Positions 45,961 to 52,207 of a stretch of 64,000 bases of DNA are shown here, one piece after another. The stretch is taken from assembly GCF_002266425.1 (NCBI RefSeq), contig NZ_NPMN01000010.1:80607-144606 (forward strand), read 5' to 3'. A program made the position numbers and the translations under genes. Every line of letters starts with the position of its first letter. The first letter of the stretch is position 1. Below the pieces are notes generated by a model. That model was not told the DNA's origin, did not search any database, and saw only the letters and a program-made list of their open reading frames with translations. Source of the stretch: Tissierella sp. P1. Lineage in GTDB: Bacteria > Bacillota > Clostridia > Tissierellales > Tissierellaceae.

Positions 45961-46011
45961 TTGACATCACCACGCGTTCGTAGTAATATAAAATCACTAC
46001 ATGAGTGTAGT
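45961..46011 (+). promoter_or_regulatory. Promoter and BlaI/MecI-type operator
   Basis: TTGACA (45961-45966), 17 bases, TAATAT (45984-45989), followed by the palindrome ACTACATGAGTGTAGT (45996-46011). TACA/TGTA-centred dyads of this kind are bound by BlaI/MecI repressors, so autoregulation is expected. Confidence 0.8.
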
Positions 46012-46053
46012 AAAATTATCACAGACGTACGGCAATAAACGGAGGTGTACACC

Positions 46054-46452
46054 ATGACCAATTTTCAAAAACTATCGGAAACGGAAATGGAAGTGATGCA
46101 AATTATCTGGGCATCTGGCCATCCCATGACTTCCAGCGAACTGCTTGACATATTTGCACGGAACAAAGGTAAGGAATGGAAAGGGCAGACAATGGCAACC
46201 TTTCTGGCAAGGCTGGTTGAGAAAGGCGTTCTGATTTCCACAAGGCAGCAGGGCCGCACGAATATCTATGAGCCTCATATGTCGCCGGAGGAATACCGGA
46301 GCCGGGAAGCAAAAAGCCTGCTGGAAACACTGTATGAGGGTTCGGTCAAAAACTTCCTGGCAACACTTTATGACGGCAAAGAACTGACAAAGGATGAAAT
46401 AGCTGATTTGAGACGCTGGTTCGCGGAAAAGGCAGGTGTGAAGAATGAGTAA
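46054..46452 (+). CDS. BlaI/MecI/CopY family repressor
   Basis: The 132-residue protein has the BlaI winged helix (LSETEMEVMQIIWASGHPMT, GKEWKGQTMATFLARLVEKG) and a C-terminal dimerisation part (TLYDGKELTKDEIADLRRWF). ATG 46054 is chosen with GGAGG seven bases upstream. It overlaps the sensor gene by 8 bp. It would repress this two-gene unit through the dyad at 45996 until proteolysed on a cell-wall signal. No beta-lactamase is adjacent, so the effector is the fused M23 domain or lies elsewhere. Confidence 0.92.
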   Translation: MTNFQKLSETEMEVMQIIWASGHPMTSSELLDIFARNKGKEWKGQTMATFLARLVEKGVLISTRQQGRTNIYEPHMSPEEYRSREAKSLLETLYEGSVKNFLATLYDGKELTKDEIADLRRWFAEKAGVKNE

Positions 46453-48009
46453 TCTGTTTTCAAATCTCCTTGCCATGTCCATTGCGGGAAGTGTGGTTGT
46501 CGGGTTGATGCTGTTACTTCGGCCTGTAACTGCTAAAATCTTTCCCGCCAAGTGGCAATACGGAATTGGGAAAATGGCAATTGCTTTTTATCTCTTGCCT
46601 GTTTCCCTTATTGTAGGAAAGGTTTCTTTTGTTTTGCCAAAGACAATAACGCCAAGGCATCCTTCTGGAACGCCACCTATGGCTATCCCTGAAACATTAC
46701 AGCCAAACGGTTTTGTGGATGCAGTAGATACCCTGATGGAGAAACATCTTCCTGCTGCTATGGAAAAACACCTGTCTTTAGAAGTAATGGGAGCCGTTTT
46801 GCTCATTTGGTTTGTGGGTGCGATGGTATTTGCCGGATGGCATTTCTATTGCTACCGCAGATTTAGCAAGCGGCTTCTGGAAAACAGTATCCCCATACCG
46901 GAGGATATGCCCGCCACCCTGCTTTCCTCACGCAAAGCGGCTTTGGGCGTCCACGGTGATGTAAAACTGATGCTGAACCACAAAATTACAAGCCCTATGC
47001 TTGTGGGGCTGCGCCGCCCCATGATACTGCTGCCAGCATCCAGCATATCGGAAACGGACTTAAAGCTGGTTCTGACCCATGAACTCATGCACCTGAAACG
47101 GAAGGATTTATGGGTGAAAGTGCTTGCGCTGATTGCGGGAACGCTGCATTGGTTTAACCCCTTCGTCCATGTTCTCCGCAAGGATGTAAGCATATGGGGC
47201 GAGTTGTCCTGCGACGAGGCATTGGCATCCGAAATGTCCCATGAGGAAAGAAAGAATTATGGCGAAGCATTTTGAACGCGCTGGACAACCATTCCGGCAT
47301 GAACACGGCTTTTTATTCTCCCTTATGCGAGAGTAAGAAGCACATTAAAAGGAGATTGATAAGAATGTTGAACGTTAAGAAAACTAAGAAGTCTATTACG
47401 GTTTTAGCCGTTGCAGCAATCCTGGCAATCGGCGGTATAGGATTGGCATTGGCTGCCAGTTCGACAGGGAACGACATTAACAATGTTATCGATACCAGTT
47501 CGACAGGGAACGACATTGACAATGTTATCAATGTCAGTGCTGATAAACAGAACGATAGCAATATCGACGTGAAATATCTGTGGCCTGTAACGGGGCGTAA
47601 TCATATTACCGCTGCATATGGTAACCACATGCATCCCGTGAAGAAGGAAATGGTGTTTTGTAACGGGATTGATATTCCGGCACCTGAAGGCACACCTGTA
47701 CTTACTGCTGACAAGGGAACAGTCGCTGAGATAGGAGATAATGAAACGGATGGTAATTATGTCATTTTGAATCACGGTGGGGGTATTCAGACTTTTTACT
47801 CGAAATTGTTTGGATTTGCAGAAGGACTTGCAGAGGGAGATACCGTGCAGCAAGGCGACGTTATCGGCTATATTGGCTCGACAGGCGAAGCAACAGGCCC
47901 TCATCTACATTTTCGCCTGATTATTGACGGTGAGTACATTGACCCGACGAGCGTTTTTGCATCGGAAGATTGGTCGGATGGCAGGGGGGCGAAGGCCTGG
48001 GGTGATTGA
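46445..48009 (+). CDS. M56 (BlaR1-type) membrane metallopeptidase fused to an M23 endopeptidase domain, frameshifted
   Basis: The first frame has BlaR1-type membrane helices and the zinc site TLTHELMHLKRKDLW-like (VLTHELMHLKRKDLW), ending WGELSCDEALASEMSHEERKNYGEAF. One base is missing near 47270 (GAAGCATTTTGAAC); the restored reading continues ILNALDNHSGMNTAFYSPLCE, then a membrane helix, a duplicated 13-residue linker (SSTGNDINNVIDT type) and an M23/LytM domain with GPHLHFRL. The usual M23 ligand His before GIDI is Cys here (FCNGIDI). Repaired length is about 521 residues. Coupled to the BlaI-type repressor. Confidence 0.85.
47458..47535 (+). repeat. Tandem 39-bp repeat in the linker of the M56-M23 gene
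   Basis: Two copies of AGTTCGACAGGGAACGACAT plus 19 further bases (47458-47496 and 47497-47535), differing at a few sites, encode SSTGNDINNVIDT and SSTGNDIDNVINV. Confidence 0.85.
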
Positions 48010-48092
48010 TTTTTCCGTAGTGTCACGGATGGTGTATTTACCTGATAACCCTTCTTGAAGACATTCTGGCGATGTGGTAGTTGTTAAATATG

Positions 48093-48127
48093 TGTGGGTT
48101 CCGTGAAAATGCGGAGCCCACATTTTT
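48093..48127 (+). terminator. Terminator after the M56-M23 gene
   Basis: TGTGGGTTCCG and CGGAGCCCACA pair and are followed by TTTTTGTG. Confidence 0.8.
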
Positions 48128-48270
48128 GTGCGCCCAGCATCGTGTGATTTAACAAATTTTAATCAGCACCAAAAACAGTTGAAACCCCCAAGCCTTCACA
48201 GTTTTTCTTCACGGTGCTGATTAAAAACTCTTGATGATAACCGGTATAATCATCACGTGCTGATTATTGT

Positions 48271-48466
48271 GGTTATCAGGAAAAAACAACTTATCAGGAA
48301 TTTTAGAAAAAACCTTAGAACAAGTAGGTATTCGCAGAAAAGTTCCTGATAAGTTTTAGTGTATTTAGGCTTGATTTATACAAATCATATATTAAGATAA
48401 AAATGTTTTTCCTGATAAGTTTGAGCAATGATTTTTAAAGTTAGTTGAAATTCCTGATAAGTTTAG
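48271..48466. repeat. Five iteron-like copies of TTCCTGATAAGT
   Basis: Copies on the minus strand at 48271-48282 (ending ACC) and 48289-48300, then on the plus strand at 343-354, 409-420 and 451-462 of the 48-kb block, the last three followed by TT(T/A). Such arrays are typical of replication origins or recombinase arm sites on mobile elements. Confidence 0.7.
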
Positions 48467-48492
48467 TTATACCGACTTTTTAGTTATCCCGA
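48467..48492 (+). repeat. Left copy of a perfect 26-bp inverted repeat
   Basis: TTATACCGACTTTTTAGTTA plus TCCCGA; its exact complement stands at 49090-49115. Half-site words TTATACCGACTTT and GTTATCCCGAT recur inside (48538, 48972, 49033). Confidence 0.85.
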
Positions 48493-48548
48493 TAAATTTA
48501 AAAATGGTTGTAAATATAACAATTACAGATATAAAAATCGGGATAACA

Positions 48549-48888
48549 TTACTTTAATCCATATAATCGTTTTAATACCTCATCATCACTCACATCAAAC
48601 TGAGGAACAGCAGACCTATCATTCAATGGGCTTTGCATAGAAGTTGCTTTTTCAATAGCTTTTCGTTTGAGTTCTGCATCTGCATGGGCATAAATCATTG
48701 TGGTTTCTAAATGAGCATGCCCCAACCATTGAGATACAAGTGTCAAATCCATGAAATTTAACAATTGGAAGGTAATAGCTACCATAACTATTCCAGACGG
48801 TATGAGTAGCCAACCCCAATTCCAGTAACTCTTCTGCTGTCTTTTTAATAAGGTTACTGATTATTATTTCTTCTGTCATATTGTTCAC
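48549..48888 (-). pseudogene. Remnant of tyrosine recombinase gene(s) with internal deletion
   Basis: The minus strand from 48888 reads MNNMTEEIIISNLIKKTAEE and LGLATHTVWNSYGSYYLPIV, the N-terminal pattern of a clostridial phage-type integrase. A shifted frame then gives MDLTLVSQWLGHAHLETTMI and YAHADAELKRKAIEKAT, the extreme C-terminus of a tyrosine recombinase with the nucleophile Tyr (in MIYAHA). Most of the catalytic domain (Arg-His-x-x-Arg region) is missing. The two ends may derive from different members of a Tn554-like recombinase set. It cannot encode a working enzyme. Confidence 0.8.
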
Positions 48889-49314
48889 TCTCCAATAGAT
48901 AAAGTCGGGATTAACACCGTTATATCTATTGTTGCCATAATGCTAATAAAATAGAAATATTTTGATGATGTTATACCGACTTTTTTAGATACAGATTAAT
49001 AGTTCATCTAAACTAGTCTAATTTATTTTAAAAGTTATCCCGATTTTCTCAGCATCAATACCTTAGTTTTTTGGGAATTTATCCTACAGTCGGGATAACT
49101 AAAAAGTCGGTATAACCAATAGTATCCAGAATTCCTGATACAAGTGGCAAGTGGCAAGCAGGGCAAGGTGGTACACACCTTGCGATTTCGCTCAAAATTC
49201 CCTTACGGGAGTTTTGGCAAATCTGCTTGTTGGGGAGTATCCCCAATCCCCATTGAACGCACAATAAATTGTACGGCTACGCTCCCTTTGGGAGCTTATA
49301 AATCACATGAGAAA
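48889..49314. other. Intergenic region with repeat half-sites and hairpins between recombinase relic and relaxase
   Basis: The 426-bp gap carries half-sites AAAGTCGGGATTAAC (48901), TTATACCGACTTTTTT (48972), GTTATCCCGAT (49033), the right 26-bp inverted repeat (49090-49115), and the hairpins GCAAGGTG/CACCTTGC (49163-49183), GGGGAGTATCCCC (near 49235) and GCTCCCTTTGGGAGC (49280). It may include an origin of transfer or a relaxase terminator. A 62-residue plus-strand frame here is not convincing. Confidence 0.55.
49090..49115 (-). repeat. Right copy of the perfect 26-bp inverted repeat
   Basis: Starts TCGGGATAACTAAAAAGTCG and is the exact complement of 48467-48492; the two enclose the recombinase remnant. 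Confidence 0.85.
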
Positions 49315-50715
49315 TCATCTCTGATCCTGTGATTTTTCTTTTTCTTTCTCCGCTATATCTTGACCTAAAAGACGGTCAACATTTGCCTTTGCAGTTAGTA
49401 CATTCTGCATTTCTTTTTTTGCTGAATGATACTTTGCATAGGCTTTTTTCTTTTCAGAAAGTAGTACAGAATATTCCGTTTGCAGAGCCTTAACAGTAGG
49501 TAATTTCTTACTGTCTAATTCATCAAAAGCTGCCTTTGCTGCTTTATGCAAAAGCAAATCAGAAGTATGTTTTTCATAGAACTTTTTAGAGTATCCCGCC
49601 TTACGGTAAGCGGTGTAAACCTCACGAGTTTTTGAATAGTTTATGATATGATTTTTAAGTTTTCCTATCTCCGTCATACGCTTTTCGGCAGTTTTAATTT
49701 GAGCCGATAGCTCATGGAAATTATCACTGACAGTCTGTGCTTTTTTCTCTAAATCTTCATAGAAAAGCAGATTGTTTTCCGTCAAAAAATTGATAGTCTG
49801 TGCCATTTGTTTTAGGTTAAAAATCTTTGCCCACCGTTCATAGCCAGCACCTTTTCCAGCCTGTAATTTTGCCTGTATATCCACTAAAAGATTGACATGG
49901 GATTGTGTCTTTTCAGTTGCTTTTTTTCTGTTAGCAAAAGGCTTTTTACCGTCAATAACTGCCTTGATTTCTTTCTCAGAGTATCCACTCCCCAAAGAAC
50001 GTAGGCGAATGAATTTTTTTTGCTCTTTGCTTTTAAAGGCAAGATATTTTCCTTGTTTAATAGAGTAACCTGCCTGTTCCATTTGCAATAAGAAAGTATC
50101 AAAATCGGCAGGCTTTTTTCTAAGGATTTCATCTATGGCAATCCTTAATTTTTCAGAATGAGAAACAGGTTTTTTATCTCCAAGCCATTTGCCATAATGG
50201 TTTTTCCCACGCTTTGGATTTTCAACAATAGACAGTCCGTTTTCAAGACAAATACGGTCAGATATTTTACGGACAGCTCTACCTGAACCTAAGAAATCAC
50301 GGAACTTTTTGGTGCAGTCCAGTGATGTAGAATTAAAAATGATGTGGTTATGAATATGAGCCTTATCTATGTGAGTAGCAACGAAAAAAGCATGATTGCC
50401 TTTTGTAAACCGCATACCCAATTCATAGCCTACTTGATTGGCAAGCTCCGGGGTAATCTCTCTCGGCTTAAAGGACTGGCGTATCTGATAAGCTATCACA
50501 TCGTTTGTTTGTTCTCTGCCTGTAATGTCGAGATAAATTCTCTTAGATAAAAGAAATTCTCCCTGTACGGTTTTAGGGTCACACTCATAAGAGCTGATGT
50601 ATTCGCCATCATTTGTTTTATCGGGATTTTTTGCGTAATCAGTTCGATCTGCAAGGCAATCTGCAATGGATTTTCCTTTGTTCTGGTGCATGGAAATTAA
50701 TCGTGTAGTTGCCAT
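49315..50715 (-). CDS. Relaxase / mobilization nuclease (MobA/VirD2-like family)
   Basis: The 466-residue protein has the relaxase fold in its first 150 residues, with the metal-binding triad HIDKAHIHNHIIFNS and an N-terminal Tyr-bearing region (DYAKNPDKTNDGEYI), followed by a long basic coiled-coil C-terminal half. Relaxases nick at the origin of transfer to start mobilisation. ATG 50715 (minus) is chosen: GGAGG lies seven bases upstream and MATTRLISMHQNKGKS is the usual start; the frame extends to 50742. No coupling protein or transfer genes accompany it, so it would depend on a helper element. Confidence 0.92.
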   Translation of the reverse strand: MATTRLISMHQNKGKSIADCLADRTDYAKNPDKTNDGEYISSYECDPKTVQGEFLLSKRIYLDITGREQTNDVIAYQIRQSFKPREITPELANQVGYELGMRFTKGNHAFFVATHIDKAHIHNHIIFNSTSLDCTKKFRDFLGSGRAVRKISDRICLENGLSIVENPKRGKNHYGKWLGDKKPVSHSEKLRIAIDEILRKKPADFDTFLLQMEQAGYSIKQGKYLAFKSKEQKKFIRLRSLGSGYSEKEIKAVIDGKKPFANRKKATEKTQSHVNLLVDIQAKLQAGKGAGYERWAKIFNLKQMAQTINFLTENNLLFYEDLEKKAQTVSDNFHELSAQIKTAEKRMTEIGKLKNHIINYSKTREVYTAYRKAGYSKKFYEKHTSDLLLHKAAKAAFDELDSKKLPTVKALQTEYSVLLSEKKKAYAKYHSAKKEMQNVLTAKANVDRLLGQDIAEKEKEKSQDQR

Positions 50716-50735
50716 GAAAACCTCCTTTCCAAATA

Positions 50736-50911
50736 TTGACACAAGGGGACGGTTCTTCTGTGCGGTTGTACAGAAGGGCTGTCCTTTTTTACATATAAAA
50801 TAACTTTCATTTTAAGATGTTAAAATTATTTTTAATTTTTGGACAAAAGTTAGCTGACTTTAAGATTTAAAGATTATATGATTAGTATAGTATAAAAAAA
50901 TTAATATATTT
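50736..50911 (+). repeat. Direct repeat copy B (176 bp)
   Basis: Nearly identical to 41841-42011 (differences include AGGGCTG for AGAGCTG, one fewer T in the T run, and a small GTATA duplication near 50886). It contains the same hairpin and promoter. Confidence 0.85.
50843..50882 (+). promoter_or_regulatory. Regulon promoter copy 2
   Basis: ACAAAAGTTAGCTGAC, 18 bases, TATGAT. All 40 bases equal copy 1. It precedes the fragment at 50922 and the small lipoprotein. Confidence 0.7.
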
Positions 50912-50921
50912 AATATAAAAA

Positions 50922-51013
50922 AAATTAAAATTCTGGATTTAGGGCATCAAATAGATGAAGATGAATATGAGGGGTATGTAACAAATGATAATATAGTAGA
51001 GTCTATTAAATAA
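50922..51013 (+). pseudogene. C-terminal remnant of an unidentified gene
   Basis: An open frame without ATG, GTG or TTG start reads KILDLGHQIDEDEYEGYVTN then DNIVESIK and stops at TAA 51011-51013. It directly follows promoter copy 2, so most of a gene seems to have been deleted. Confidence 0.4.
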
Positions 51014-51098
51014 AAATAGATTCTAATTGATATCAATCTGCGTTATTTTAATAGAATTTATATGTTTAGTTGTATTTAGATTCGAAAGGAGTGATTAT

Positions 51099-51474
51099 AT
51101 GAATAAGAAAATATTGATGTTGGTTATTTCAATTGTATTATCTTTTTCTTTATTAGGATGTGAGAAAAAAAGTCAAATAATAACAGAAGAATTCAATAAT
51201 ACAATTTGGGAAGAGAAAAATGGGAAAACATCTCTATTATTTATTGACAATAATTTAACCGTAAATTCCGGAGAAATTAAACCTGATATGGAACTAGAAG
51301 ATATAGAGAATGTAAAATATGAAAGTGGAAAATACGAAGATATTGAAATAAATTTGAAGGATGAAACAATATCAATTAAAAATGAAGATAATATACATAA
51401 TGGAATTTAAAAAAATATCTGATACTAAAATAGAGAATGAAGATGGAATCATTTTTATAAAAAAACAGATATAG
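51099..51474 (+). CDS. Small lipoprotein, unknown function, probably frameshifted near the end
   Basis: ATG 51099 after AAAGGAG gives MNKKILMLVISIVLSFSLLG followed by the lipobox Cys, then an acidic mature part with NTIWEEKNGKTSLLFIDNN. The first frame stops at 51410 (103 residues). Shifting one base near 51404 extends it as EFKKISDTKIENEDGIIFIK to a TAG at 51472-51474, which resembles the natural end. Small lipoproteins beside peptide clusters often give immunity, but nothing here proves it. Confidence 0.65.
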
Positions 51475-51491
51475 ATAATCCATAAAAATAG

Positions 51492-51550
51492 AAAAAATTA
51501 AGTCTCATAATTCAGAAATAATACTTCGTTCTGTAAGGACTTAATTTTTT
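51492..51550 (+). terminator. Terminator after the small lipoprotein
   Basis: AAAAAATTAAGTC at 51492 pairs with GACTTAATTTTTT at 51538, with an inner CAGAA/TTCTG stem. Confidence 0.65.
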
Positions 51551-51570
51551 AAATTATTTTAAGATTTTGG

Positions 51571-51610
51571 ACAAAAGTTAGCTGACTTTAAGATTTTAAA
51601 ACTATATAAT
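51571..51610 (+). promoter_or_regulatory. Regulon promoter copy 3, before precursor 1
   Basis: ACAAAAGTTAGCTGAC (51571-51586), 18 bases, TATAAT (51605-51610). CTGACT can serve as a -35 with a 17-bp spacer. Confidence 0.8.
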
Positions 51611-51688
51611 TAATTTATCGAATATAAGATTACCAAATAATTCATACAGAAACAGATATGAACACTGAAATAATCCATCGTTAAAGTT

Positions 51689-51845
51689 TGATATCCATGG
51701 AAAACCAATGTATGCCTTAGTCTATAAAGAACATAATTAAATCAACATAACGGGGATCTGAAACAAATGATTATACCCTATACCTTACTTAAATAACAGA
51801 TAGAGAGATTATGGATAGGATGTATAAGAAAAAAGGGGGGATATC
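51689..51845 (+). pseudogene. Decayed 3' end of an ACP-related gene plus precursor leader
   Basis: The bases TGATATCCATGGAAAACC and AATGTATGCCTTAG match the ACP-related gene end near 60352-60392 with substitutions and deletions. The following AGGATGTATAAGAAAAAAGG leader matches those at 60460 and 61300. No continuous frame remains. Confidence 0.7.
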
Positions 51846-52019
51846 ATGAAACTGAAAAAGACTAAGAAGTTTAATACAGTAGAGTCTTATGCAGCATGTA
51901 TCTGCATTGCTACTACTTGTACTTGTAGTTGTGATTCAACATCAGTATATTCATCAAACGGAAGTAGAGTATTCAATAATAAGCACTATGATGCTAACAA
52001 TTCATCAGTGAGAGGTTAA
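51846..52019 (+). CDS. Cys-rich RiPP precursor 1 (CLI_3235-type)
   Basis: A 57-residue peptide that begins MKLKKTKKFNTVESYAACIC, sharing the leader words K-K-x-K-(K/R)-FNTVESYA with two other peptides in the window. The core is CICIATTCTCSCDSTS, with five Cys and many Thr/Ser, then a variable tail ending SSVRG. The pattern fits the CLI_3235 bacteriocin-precursor family matured by the radical-SAM protein CcpM. A GGGGGGATATC ribosome site precedes ATG. Thr/Ser and Cys would also suit lanthionine formation by the adjacent LanM. Promoter copy 3 drives it. Confidence 0.85.
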   Translation: MKLKKTKKFNTVESYAACICIATTCTCSCDSTSVYSSNGSRVFNNKHYDANNSSVRG

Positions 52020-52043
52020 TCATTGCTAAGGCATACAGGTTTA

Positions 52044-52076
52044 GTGAGCCTAGGTAGTTAAACTACCTAGGCTTAC
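52044..52076 (+). terminator. Conserved hairpin after precursor 1
   Basis: GTGAGCCTAGGTAGTT and AACTACCTAGGCTTAC form a long stem; the same element follows precursors 2 and 3. No T run is present, so it may be an RNA stabiliser or partial terminator. Confidence 0.7.
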
Positions 52077-52111
52077 AATTAATTAAAGATAGACGAATAA
52101 TTGTTTTTTAG

Positions 52112-52151
52112 ATAAAAGTTAGATGACTTTCAAATTTTAAAACTATATAAT
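52112..52151 (+). promoter_or_regulatory. Regulon promoter copy 4, before lanM
   Basis: Variant box ATAAAAGTTAGATGAC (52112-52127), 18 bases, TATAAT (52146-52151). Confidence 0.75.
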
Positions 52152-52207
52152 TAAATTATCGAATATAAAATTACAAAATACTTTATGTATAGAAATGGGT
52201 GTAGATA

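Larger units (their letters stand above)
45653..46053. other. Intergenic region with hairpin and the BlaI-type control region
   Basis: The 401-bp gap holds a hairpin (45751-45788), then a promoter and operator before the repressor gene. An 84-residue frame at 45674-45928 runs through the hairpin, has no ribosome site and is not accepted as a gene. Confidence 0.55.
48010..48548. other. Intergenic region rich in iteron-like repeats
   Basis: The 539-bp gap holds a terminator (48093-48127), a 14-bp inverted repeat TTTTAATCAGCACC / GGTGCTGATTAAAA (48157-48226), a dyad TGATGAT / ATCATCA (from 48232), five copies of a 12-mer TTCCTGATAAGT and the left half of a 26-bp inverted repeat. No gene is seen. 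Confidence 0.65.
50716..51098. other. Intergenic region: repeat B, regulon promoter and a gene fragment
   Basis: After the relaxase start come the direct repeat copy B (50736-50911) with the second regulon promoter, then a start-less frame 50922-51013 reading KILDLGHQIDEDEYEGYVTN before a TAA, apparently the tail of a lost gene. Confidence 0.6.
51411..51845. other. Intergenic region with terminator, regulon promoter and decayed ACP tail
   Basis: It holds the end of the frameshifted lipoprotein (to 51474), a terminator (51492-51550), promoter copy 3 (51571-51610), and at 51689-51845 a degenerate copy of the 3' end of the ACP-related gene and the leader seen before the other precursors. Confidence 0.65.

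Noticed and set aside
46072..46551. 159-residue minus-strand frame opposite the BlaI gene
   Set aside because: Lies across the well-supported BlaI and M56 genes; no ribosome site and no recognisable domain.
47404..47904. 166-residue minus-strand frame opposite the M23 domain
   Set aside because: Contains the mirror image of the 39-bp repeat; the plus strand shows clear M23 motifs.
48271..48466. CRISPR array
   Set aside because: The repeats are 12-mers in both orientations with irregular spacing and no cas genes; they fit iterons or arm sites better.
49144..49332. 62-residue plus-strand frame between recombinase relic and relaxase
   Set aside because: Covers several hairpins and has no start signal; more likely non-coding transfer-region DNA.
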